Of a stretch of DNA of 64,000 nt, positions 16,520 to 23,954 are shown piece after piece. Positions within the stretch are counted from its first letter, which is position 1. Every line of letters starts with the position of its first letter. The DNA is taken from NCBI RefSeq assembly GCF_042683245.1, contig NZ_JBHUJB010000020.1, positions 1 to 64,000 of the forward strand, in the 5' to 3' direction. The position numbers and the translations under genes are program-made. This DNA is from Rubritalea tangerina. GTDB taxonomy: Bacteria > Verrucomicrobiota > Verrucomicrobiia > Verrucomicrobiales > Akkermansiaceae. The notes beneath the pieces are model-generated. The model was not told where the DNA came from. It saw only the letters and a program-made list of their open reading frames with translations, and did not search any database.

Positions 16520-17959
16520 ATGGGAAAATGCTCTCTTGTCTCTCTCAGCTTGCTTGTTAGCCTGCTGTCTATGAAGAAGGTGGCAGCACACTGGCAGATT
16601 TTGATCGCACTAGGTTTAGCAGTTTTGCTGGGGGTGATATTTAGGAATTTCTCGATAGCGTATGGTGGGGAATCTAGTTTCACGGAATTTGCGAGCAAGA
16701 CGATAGCGACGAGCACATTTATTGGCGACATGTTCATGAGTGCGTTGAAGATGATCATCGTGCCATTGATTGTGAGTTCGATCATTGCGGGGATTGGAGC
16801 GTTGGGAGGAGTGAAGGGGTTTGGGCGGATGGGCTTGAAGACTGTGGGGTTCTACACCTTGACGTCTTTGGCTGCCATTTTGGTGGGTTTGAGTGTGGTG
16901 AATTTATTTGAGCCAGGTTTGGTCAACGGGCAGCCGAACGAGGAGATTCGCGCGGCATTTGACCGGAGTGTGGATGAAGCTTCTGAGAAGGATTTGGCAA
17001 AGGTAGAGGCTGCAAATGAGAAGCAAGCAACTGACTATCTTGATTTTTTCAAGAAGCTCTTTCCACCCAATATCATCAGTGCGGCTAGCGACAATGGCCA
17101 GATGTTAGGGCTGATTGTATTTAGTATTTTATTTGGAGTGGCGATGACGAGGTTGCCGACCAAGGAGATGACGACGCTGCAGGGGACGGTGCAGGGGATT
17201 AATGATGTGATGATTTTGATCACGCGTTGGATCATGATGTTAGCTCCAGTGGGTGTATTTGCATTGATGTTCCCGGTAGTTTACAAGTCTGGTTGGCAAA
17301 TTTTCATTGAGATGGGCAGTTATTTTGGGACGGTGCTAACAGCTTTGGCGGTTCACATGTTCATTACGCTGCCATTGATTTTGAAGTTTGTGGGTGGGTT
17401 GAACCCTTTATCGCATTTCAAGGCAATGCAGACGGCATTGTTGACGGCGTTTTCGACGGCCTCTTCCTCAGCGACATTGCCAGTGACGATGCGGTGTGTG
17501 CAGGAGAATGCAGGAGTGAGTAAGCGCACTTCGAGTTTTACCTTACCCTTAGGGGCGACGGTGAACATGGATGGCACGGCTCTCTACGAGTGTGTTGCAG
17601 TTATCTTTGTGGCGCAGGTGATGGGAGTGGATATGAGTTTTGGCCAACAATTTGTGGTGGTGGCTGCCGCATTGCTCACTAGTATTGGTGTAGCAGGGGT
17701 GCCATCTGCAAGCTTGGTGGCGATTTTGTTAATCTTGAAAAACTCTAACATCGACGGAGCTGAGACAGCGGTTGTGGCATTATTGAGTGTGGATCGATTG
17801 CTCGACATGTCGCGCACTGCAGTGAACGTGTTTGGTGACAGCTGTGCGGCAGTCGTGGTGGGAGCTAGTGAGGGAGAAAAGGTGTTACAGGGTGATTTGC
17901 ACCATTTTGAGGAAGACATCGAAGAAGAGGGTGACCGTCTGATGCATGATGATCGATGA
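16520..17959 (+). CDS. Dicarboxylate/amino acid:cation symporter (SLC1/DAACS)
   Basis: About 479 residues, polytopic, with the SLC1/GltP/DctA signature regions: MFMSALKMIIVPLIVSSII, the serine-rich hairpin TAFSTASSSATLPVTM, and LPLGATVNMDGTALYE near residue 345 (NMDGT is the substrate/cation-binding motif). It takes up glutamate, aspartate or C4-dicarboxylates with Na+ or H+. An insertion of about 60 charged residues after TM3-TM4 is present, as is common in PVC homologues. ATG 16520 has GGGGAG five bases upstream; ATG 16571 (MKKVAAHW) matches the usual family start and is an alternative. The stop overlaps the next gene by four bases (ATGA), implying coupled translation. Confidence 0.9.
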   Translation: MGKCSLVSLSLLVSLLSMKKVAAHWQILIALGLAVLLGVIFRNFSIAYGGESSFTEFASKTIATSTFIGDMFMSALKMIIVPLIVSSIIAGIGALGGVKGFGRMGLKTVGFYTLTSLAAILVGLSVVNLFEPGLVNGQPNEEIRAAFDRSVDEASEKDLAKVEAANEKQATDYLDFFKKLFPPNIISAASDNGQMLGLIVFSILFGVAMTRLPTKEMTTLQGTVQGINDVMILITRWIMMLAPVGVFALMFPVVYKSGWQIFIEMGSYFGTVLTALAVHMFITLPLILKFVGGLNPLSHFKAMQTALLTAFSTASSSATLPVTMRCVQENAGVSKRTSSFTLPLGATVNMDGTALYECVAVIFVAQVMGVDMSFGQQFVVVAAALLTSIGVAGVPSASLVAILLILKNSNIDGAETAVVALLSVDRLLDMSRTAVNVFGDSCAAVVVGASEGEKVLQGDLHHFEEDIEEEGDRLMHDDR

Positions 17960-18690
17960 GTGCTGAGCAGGTCTTAGTTCTAGCTATTTCAGCTTTCTGC
18001 CTAGGGGTATCGAAGGCTGGATTTTCTGGCGTATCGCTGATTTCAGTTTTTTTATTAGCGGAGCATTTTGGGGCGAAGGCATCATTGGGTTTGGCATTAC
18101 CCATGATGTTGGCGGCCGACTTGATGGTGTACCCCTTGTTTCGGAAGTATGGTAGTTGGGGGCCTGTTTGGAAATTTTTGTGGCCGGCCTTGATTGGAAT
18201 GGGAGTGGCTTTATGGGGACTGAGTGCGTTATCGAACGAGGTTGTTCGGGTAATGATTGGGTGGATTATATTGGGGATGGTAGCGATTCAATCATTCAAG
18301 AAGTGGGCGCCAAAGGCGTTTGATCGGATGGCGCATTCACATGGATTTGGGATTGGGGCGGGTGTCTGTGGTGGGGTGGCAACGATGATGGCGAACGCGG
18401 CTGGGCCGATAATGCAATTGTATTTGCTTTCAAAGAAGATGCCTAAGATGGAGTTGATCGGAGTGGGGGCGCGTTTTTTCTTATTGGTCAATTTACTGAA
18501 GATGCCATTGAATGCGGGCTTGGATTTGATCAGCTGGGAGAGTTTGCGATGGAATGCGTGGATGTTACCGGCGATTGCGATTGGGGTGCTTTTAGGGAAG
18601 AAATTGTTAGTGAAGGTACCTCAGCGTGCATTTGAAGCGATGGTGGTGGTGTTTTCTTTGATTGCGGGATTACGTTTGGCTTTTGGATGA
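17956..18690 (+). CDS. TauE/SafE-family (DUF81) transporter
   Basis: A 244-residue membrane protein with seven to eight hydrophobic segments and the DUF81 pattern: SKAGFSGVSLISVFLLAEHFG at the N-terminus and GVCGGVATMMANAAGPIMQLY in the middle. It differs from the paralogue at 5317 in lacking the GVGGG pair; it belongs to the subgroup with SKAGF and NAAGP motifs. The start overlaps the symporter stop as ATGA. Coupling to a dicarboxylate symporter could mean import and export of related organic or sulfonated acids; this is inference. Confidence 0.85.
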   Translation: MSAEQVLVLAISAFCLGVSKAGFSGVSLISVFLLAEHFGAKASLGLALPMMLAADLMVYPLFRKYGSWGPVWKFLWPALIGMGVALWGLSALSNEVVRVMIGWIILGMVAIQSFKKWAPKAFDRMAHSHGFGIGAGVCGGVATMMANAAGPIMQLYLLSKKMPKMELIGVGARFFLLVNLLKMPLNAGLDLISWESLRWNAWMLPAIAIGVLLGKKLLVKVPQRAFEAMVVVFSLIAGLRLAFG

Positions 18691-18758
18691 TTAGGCATGG
18701 GAAAATAGCGGGGCCATTGTAATGGCTGTGAGTAGTGAACAGATGGCAGAGTATCTGC

Positions 18759-19184
18759 ATGAAATTCCCCAATGTTAGAAAACCACCAACTGATCCAGGA
18801 AATGGAATGGGTTTGTATGAGCCGAGTCTTCGCGGGAGTGGCGTCTCTGGTGCTTGTCGCTATGAGAATCCGCTGCACGAGAAGATTGGTAAAAAGGTAG
18901 CGAAGTGTTGTTACGCGTTAAGTTACGGCTACCACCTGATTGTATTTCCAGTGATGACTGGTGTGGTATTGACGCTAGATAGAGCGCATTTTGCGAACTT
19001 GATGATGATGTATTGGCTCATAGGTTTGATTGGAGGTGTGATTCTACTGGGCCTTGGGCGTTTGGTATCGAACCACCTGACGCGCAAGGAAGAGCATTTA
19101 TCCTACAAGGCACTGACTGTACTCTTTGCAGGTGCGGTGGTTCAGTTACTAGTGATCGCCAGTATCGGGTATATGGTGAGCTAA
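18759..19184 (+). CDS. Small membrane protein of unknown function
   Basis: About 141 residues. A polar N-terminus of some 50 residues with PLHEKIGKKVAKCCY is followed by three predicted transmembrane segments (about 55-75, 82-102 and 118-140 from this start). I do not recognise a family. The frame is open from GTG 18735; ATG 18759 and a later ATG (MGLYEPSL) are both possible. It follows the TauE-like gene by about 70 bp and may be in the same transcript. The coding signal is moderate and function cannot be stated. Confidence 0.5.
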   Translation: MKFPNVRKPPTDPGNGMGLYEPSLRGSGVSGACRYENPLHEKIGKKVAKCCYALSYGYHLIVFPVMTGVVLTLDRAHFANLMMMYWLIGLIGGVILLGLGRLVSNHLTRKEEHLSYKALTVLFAGAVVQLLVIASIGYMVS

Positions 19185-19191
19185 ATGGGGA

Positions 19192-19830
19192 CTATGAGGT
19201 GGGGAGTTTTCCCAGATGAGGCATGGGTATGCTGTCCTTGATAGAAAAGAGAGCGATGTGGCGGTCGACGGATTTGTCGGGGGCGTCTGGGATGATACGC
19301 GAATGTGGGTTTCTGAGTGTGCTGATAAGTTGTCCGCCTAATGCTGAGATGGCGTGGACTGCTTGTAGGTGTTCTTGGTCGAAGTAGGAGGTAATGACGA
19401 GGGTACCATTGGGGCTGAGTCTATGGAGGGCGTTGTCATAGATGCGGTGCCAGACTTCGGCGCCATTCCAGTAGTTTTGGTGGCGCATAAAGATGAGGTC
19501 GTATGGGCCGTCTAGGGTATGGACGTGATTGAGTTGGCTAGCATTTTGAGTAAGGAAGTGGGCTGTGGCGTGAGGGAGATTTCCCCATCTTTGGTTAGCT
19601 TCACCAATTTCTCGGCTACGGATATCGAGGCCCGTGATTTCTAATTGGTGGCAGAGTGGAGCGAGGGTATCGGCGAGAATCCCTGTTTCATCGGCTCTTC
19701 CGCATGCCATATTGAGGAGGCGGATGCAGGGAGTGGGTGCGGGGTAGCGTTCTGCAAAAAGTGGAGCGAGGAGTCGCTTGAGCTGGAGGAGGTCGGCTTG
19801 GGTGTGTGGGTTGGAGAAGGGCAGAGGCAT
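19192..19830 (-). CDS. Class I SAM-dependent methyltransferase-like protein
   Basis: About 212 residues with a Rossmann methyltransferase pattern. Motif I is LLNMACGRADETG, with Cys-Gly in place of the usual Gly-x-Gly. An acidic strand end follows in ITGLDIRSREIG (motif II), then GPYDLIFMRHQNYWNG (motif IV region) and LSPNGTLVITSY (motif VI). Substrate is unknown. The frame extends to 19869, but ATG 19830 (MPLPFSNPH) is the likelier start. It is convergent with the small membrane protein (8 bp between stops) and divergent from the NfeD operon. Confidence 0.7.
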   Translation of the reverse strand: MPLPFSNPHTQADLLQLKRLLAPLFAERYPAPTPCIRLLNMACGRADETGILADTLAPLCHQLEITGLDIRSREIGEANQRWGNLPHATAHFLTQNASQLNHVHTLDGPYDLIFMRHQNYWNGAEVWHRIYDNALHRLSPNGTLVITSYFDQEHLQAVHAISALGGQLISTLRNPHSRIIPDAPDKSVDRHIALFSIKDSIPMPHLGKLPTS

Positions 19831-19931
19831 GTGGGCAGTGATGGATGAGTACGCAGGGCATCTTAACAAGTTTCAAGAGTTGATGCGGATAAATTGTTGG
19901 GTAGCAGGTAGGGCTGTGCTAGAAGAGGTGT

Positions 19932-21371
19932 ATGAAGTGCTTGTTTCAGTTGATTTTAGCTTATCTTTTCAGTTTTTCTCTTGTGGCGCAGGAGCAGGAG
20001 CCTGAGACGACAGCGCCTGTGGCAGGGGCTGATAGTTACACAGACAAGGTGGTGGTGATTAAGGTAGGGGAAAAGTCATTGATGAATAAGCATTCATTTA
20101 AGTACTGGCGCAAGGTGATGCGACGGGCCCAGGACCAGAAAGCGAAGGCGGTGGTGTTTGATATTGATACGCCGGGTGGTTACGCGATTGAGACGGCTGA
20201 TTTGATTACGCGCGTGATGCCCGATTTGACGATTCCATCGATAGCTTTTGTGAATCCGGAAGCGACGAGTGCTGGTTCGATGATCGCATTTGGTTGTGAC
20301 AAGATTTACATGCACCCTAGGGGGACGATTGGTTCGACGGGGATTGTGGCAGGAGGTGGTGGGGAGATTGACCCGGTAATGCGTTCAAAAATCGAGTCAC
20401 TTTTTTCTTCTTACATCAAGATTGTGGCGAAAGAGAAGGGGCGGAATGCTGACGTGATGAAAGCAATGATGTTTCGTGATCAAGAATATGAATTCGCTGA
20501 CGGCAAAGTTAAAGTTGCGAAGGGTGAGTTGTTAAATTTGATAGCTGACGAAGCAGTATTGTTAGTAGATGGGAAGCCTTTGTTAGCGGATGGAATCTGT
20601 AAGGATTTAGAGGAGGTACTGAAGGCTGAGGGCTTGGAGGGTACAGAGGTGGTGGTGGCAGAGCCGAAGGGTTTGGAGGCATTTGCGCACTGGGTTGGCT
20701 TGGTCTCACCTTTATTGATCAGCATAGGAGTCTTAGCATTATTTATGGAGTTCAAGACACCGGGGATTGGTATTTTTGGGGTTGTGGCTTTGGTGGCCTT
20801 TGCATTGTTTTTTGTGGGTAACAACATTGATGGGAATGTGAGTGGAAGTTGGTTATTTGTGTTATTTATCGCTGGCTTGATTTTGGTTATTTTGGAGTTT
20901 TGGGTGATCCCTGGGACTTTCGTGGCGGGAGCTGTGGGGGTAGTTATGATGGGGGCGGCTCTGATCTTGGCGATGGTCGATGTGGATATGCTAGATAGTT
21001 TTAAGGACACCAAGGATGGATTGATTGGTTTTACAGCGTTGTTGGGCTGGCCGTTGATTTATATGACTATGGGATTATTTATTGCGGTATTGGGGAGTTT
21101 TGTGGCGATGCGTTTCATGCCTGTGATGCCGATGTATGGGAGTCTAGCAGTGGAGGCGGAGCTGGCATCAGGCACTGGTGAAGAGAACCATAACGATGAG
21201 TTAGTGGGCAAAGAAGGAATGACAGTGACTGAGTTACGTCCGTCTGGGCGCGTACGCATTGATGGGGAGATTCACGAGGTTGTGAGCCAGGCTGGCTTTG
21301 TGGAGGTGGATGCTAAAGTGAGAGTAGTTTCTGCTGATGGCATGAGGATTTTAGTGGATCTCGTCGGCTGA
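19932..21371 (+). CDS. NfeD-family membrane protein with ClpP-like serine protease domain
   Basis: A 479-residue long-form NfeD. A signal peptide (to about residue 20) precedes a ClpP/crotonase-fold protease domain with FDIDTPGG (oxyanion glycines) and PEATSAGSMIAF holding the expected nucleophile Ser113. Four to five TM helices (about 250-420) follow, and a C-terminal OB-fold domain (DELVGKEGMTVTELRPSGRV). Archaeal relatives cleave stomatin C-termini; NfeD proteins normally pair with a SPFH/stomatin gene, but none is adjacent here. Instead an ECF sigma factor and a membrane kinase follow within 20 bp, suggesting an envelope-stress unit. Confidence 0.88.
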   Translation: MKCLFQLILAYLFSFSLVAQEQEPETTAPVAGADSYTDKVVVIKVGEKSLMNKHSFKYWRKVMRRAQDQKAKAVVFDIDTPGGYAIETADLITRVMPDLTIPSIAFVNPEATSAGSMIAFGCDKIYMHPRGTIGSTGIVAGGGGEIDPVMRSKIESLFSSYIKIVAKEKGRNADVMKAMMFRDQEYEFADGKVKVAKGELLNLIADEAVLLVDGKPLLADGICKDLEEVLKAEGLEGTEVVVAEPKGLEAFAHWVGLVSPLLISIGVLALFMEFKTPGIGIFGVVALVAFALFFVGNNIDGNVSGSWLFVLFIAGLILVILEFWVIPGTFVAGAVGVVMMGAALILAMVDVDMLDSFKDTKDGLIGFTALLGWPLIYMTMGLFIAVLGSFVAMRFMPVMPMYGSLAVEAELASGTGEENHNDELVGKEGMTVTELRPSGRVRIDGEIHEVVSQAGFVEVDAKVRVVSADGMRILVDLVG

Positions 21372-21389
21372 TCTTGATTGCATAGGTTG

Positions 21390-22097
21390 ATGCAGGGGAA
21401 TAGTTCATTTCAAGCGACTCGCTGGACATTAGTTCAGCAGATCAAGGAGTCTAACGCAGCAGACGCTCAAGAGGCGTTGAATGTGTTATGCAGCATGTAC
21501 TGGAGGCCTCTGTATGCATTTGCTCGAGGTTATGGTCGCAGCATGGAAGATGCGGAGGATGTGGTGCAGGGGTTTATGGCAAAGGGGATTGAGAAGGCAT
21601 TATTTTCTGCTGCTGATAAGGAGAAGGGAAAAATGCGCACTTTTTTGCTGACTGCATTCAAGCGGTATTTACGTGATGAGCACGTAAAGTCGACGGCACA
21701 GAAGCGTGGAGATGGCAAGGTTGACACGACGGATATAGCAGCTGAGGAAGAACGTTGGGCGGATAGTGATGCAGTGGATCCGACAGCGAGTTTTGATAAG
21801 CGTTGGGCAATCATTGTTGTGGAGAGTGCCAGAGAGCAGTTAGAGAAAAAGTACGAGAGTGAGGGGAAGACTGAATTGTATGAGGCGCTGGCGGATAGTT
21901 TGACTGGCGAGTTAGAAGAAAGCTACCAGAGTATTGCAGATAGGCTGGAGATATCACTCTCGGCAGTGAAAGTGGGAGTGCACCGCTTGAGAAAGCGCTT
22001 TGGGGAGATGTTACGAGCTGAGATTGTGGAGACGATAGGTGAGGGTGAGGACCCTGATCAAGAATTGCGCTATTTGATAGGTATTTTAAGTGACTAG
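21390..22097 (+). CDS. ECF-type RNA polymerase sigma factor (PVC, kinase-associated)
   Basis: About 235 residues. The N-terminus SFQATRWTLVQQIK and a sigma2 region with YWRPLYAFARGYGRSMEDAED match the PVC-specific ECF groups that open with 'TRWTLV'. A sigma4 helix-turn-helix is at the C-terminus (ESYQSIADRLEISLSAVKV, HRLRKRF). It directs RNA polymerase to a specific regulon. The frame opens at TTG 21378; ATG 21390 is preferred. Its last eight bases overlap the start of the kinase gene, so the two are translated together, and the kinase probably controls it in place of an anti-sigma factor, as proposed for kinase-linked ECF groups in planctomycetes. Confidence 0.88.
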   Translation: MQGNSSFQATRWTLVQQIKESNAADAQEALNVLCSMYWRPLYAFARGYGRSMEDAEDVVQGFMAKGIEKALFSAADKEKGKMRTFLLTAFKRYLRDEHVKSTAQKRGDGKVDTTDIAAEEERWADSDAVDPTASFDKRWAIIVVESAREQLEKKYESEGKTELYEALADSLTGELEESYQSIADRLEISLSAVKVGVHRLRKRFGEMLRAEIVETIGEGEDPDQELRYLIGILSD

Positions 22098-23706
22098 TGG
22101 GCTTGTGAGTGAGCAAGAGAAAAAGGGGCTGGAGAAAGCGGACGCGCAGAAGATGCTTTCGTGGGCATTGACCGATAAATTAGAGGGGACGCCTAATGAT
22201 GCGGACCCGGATCTGCCTGGCTTTGAGATCTTAAACATATTAGGTCGGGGTGGAATGGGGACGGTGTACAAGGCCCGTCACGATGGTCTGGGGCGGACGG
22301 TGGCACTAAAAGTATTTACTGCGCGTGGTGGTGGCGACCACGAACTTTTCATTGAGCGATTGAAGCGTGAGGGGCGGTTGATGGCGCAACTGGAGCACCC
22401 GAATGTTTTAGGGATTTATGATGCGGACATGCTTTCTGACGGGACCCCTTACCTAGTGTTAGAGTATGTCAAGGGTGACGACTTACAGAAGCGGATTTAT
22501 GAGAGCAAGCGGTTGAAGTTAAAAGAGGCGATTCGAGTGGCGGTGAAGGTATGCAATGGGATATCTGCGGTTCACTCCCTTGGGGTAATTCACCGGGACA
22601 TCAAGCCTGCGAACGTATTGTTAGGTGATGATGGGTCTGTGAAGGTGACCGACTTTGGCGTTTCAAAGGAGACGAGTGCTGAGGACCGCACGGCATTGAC
22701 GATGACAGGAACGGCGATTGGAACAGTGGATTACATGTCTCCTGAGCAATCGAATGGGGGGACTGTGGATGAGCGTTCGGACATTTATAGCATTGGGGTG
22801 ATGCTGTACGAGATGATAGCTGGGGTAACGCCGAGAGGCGCTTTTGAGCCTTTGGCTAAGTATGGAGCTCCTAAGGATCTGGATCGTCTGGTGATGCGGT
22901 GTTTACAGCGCGATCCAAACAAGCGGCCAGATTCGGCAGCGAGTGTGGCGATGCAGTTAAAGAGGGTGTATAAGCAGTTGCGGGGGAGGAAGGTTCAGAA
23001 GGCGAGTTCGGGGATTTATGCCGCTTTAGCGGGCTTGGCCTGTATAGGGGTATTGGCGATGTTTATAGCTAGAGAGATTCGGGAGAAGAAGTCGGGTGGT
23101 GAGGTGATTGGTTCGAGTGGTGGTGGCGTTGTTACTGGTGGAGCTGTGGCGCAGGCCAAAGAAGGGGTAAAAGTATATGGACAATGGATTGATTTAGTGG
23201 ATGGGCTGGATGTGCAAGAGGCCTCGTTGAGCGGGCAATGGTGGAAGCATGAAAACAAATTAATCACGAACAGCTCGACGGCAGCTTTGATAGAATTTGC
23301 TGAGCCGGTGAGTGGGCGTTATGCGGTACGCTTGAACTTTACGAGGGTGTCTGGTGAAGGAACGATTGTTGTGGTGTTGCCTACTGAGTTGGGGAGCTTG
23401 AGTGTTGTGTTAGGTTCGGATTCGATTGAAATTCCAGAGTTAGGTGAGGGCAGTAAGGGCGTAAGTGAAAAGCGTCTGCATGATTTACAGTTGGGAGTGG
23501 CTTACTCTTTAACAATTGATGTTCGGGGGGGGAAGGTGATTGGAAAGTTGGACGATGCGACTTGGGCAGAATGGCAGTTAGAGGAACCGCTGCGTGTATT
23601 ACCTCGGAGGTGGAGGAGGGTGGATGAGGGAAGGATTGGGCTTGGAGTGACTGGCGCTCAAGTGATTTTCAATGAGAGCAAGGTAGTGCATCGGGAGCCT
23701 AAGTAG
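22090..23706 (+). CDS. Membrane Ser/Thr protein kinase (PASTA-less, Hanks type)
   Basis: A 538-residue protein with a complete Hanks kinase domain (residues 44-295): glycine loop GRGGMGTVY (52-60), ATP lysine Lys74 (VALK), catalytic HRD with Asp170, DFG 188-190 and SPEQ in the activation segment. A single TM helix lies at about 310-327. An extracellular 200-residue region, Gly/Val-rich and beta-type, is probably a sensor with a concanavalin-like fold. The start is GTG 22090, overlapping the sigma gene by 8 bp; GTG 22105 is an alternative. It probably phosphorylates the ECF sigma factor or a partner in response to an envelope signal. Confidence 0.9.
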   Translation: MTSGLVSEQEKKGLEKADAQKMLSWALTDKLEGTPNDADPDLPGFEILNILGRGGMGTVYKARHDGLGRTVALKVFTARGGGDHELFIERLKREGRLMAQLEHPNVLGIYDADMLSDGTPYLVLEYVKGDDLQKRIYESKRLKLKEAIRVAVKVCNGISAVHSLGVIHRDIKPANVLLGDDGSVKVTDFGVSKETSAEDRTALTMTGTAIGTVDYMSPEQSNGGTVDERSDIYSIGVMLYEMIAGVTPRGAFEPLAKYGAPKDLDRLVMRCLQRDPNKRPDSAASVAMQLKRVYKQLRGRKVQKASSGIYAALAGLACIGVLAMFIAREIREKKSGGEVIGSSGGGVVTGGAVAQAKEGVKVYGQWIDLVDGLDVQEASLSGQWWKHENKLITNSSTAALIEFAEPVSGRYAVRLNFTRVSGEGTIVVVLPTELGSLSVVLGSDSIEIPELGEGSKGVSEKRLHDLQLGVAYSLTIDVRGGKVIGKLDDATWAEWQLEEPLRVLPRRWRRVDEGRIGLGVTGAQVIFNESKVVHREPK

Positions 23707-23754
23707 CAGGAAGGAATAGGTTTTATCGGTCGATCTGAGGCCGCCAGCTAAAAC

Positions 23755-23789
23755 ATAAAAAGCTGGCAAGGATTTTGCCAGCTTTGAGG
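23755..23789 (+). terminator. Stem-loop terminator of the NfeD-ECF-kinase operon
   Basis: AAAGCTGGCAA (23759-23769) pairs with TTGCCAGCTTT (23775-23785), an 11-bp perfect stem with a 5-nt loop, about 50 bp after the kinase stop. Confidence 0.7.
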
Positions 23790-23847
23790 TGGTGTGGGGG
23801 CTTGTTATAGAATTACGAACTGGTATTTGGTGGGGGGAGTTGTGGTG

Positions 23848-23954
23848 TTATTCCATCTCTCGACTCAAAATAGAGGAATGGAGGGTGGTTACGTCTTGAT
23901 ACTCTGTATGCTCATTTCGACCATTCGTCCGTTCCGGTGCATTCAATGGTATTA
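23848..23954. mobile_element. MITE-like repeat, internally deleted copy
   Basis: 107 bp. The left end TTATTCCATCTCTCGACTC and right end GACCATTCGTCC...AATGGTATTA match the long copies at 26543 and 56374, with about 100 bp of centre missing. The terminal TTA (23952-23954) is the stop codon of the hexosaminidase gene. Confidence 0.75.
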
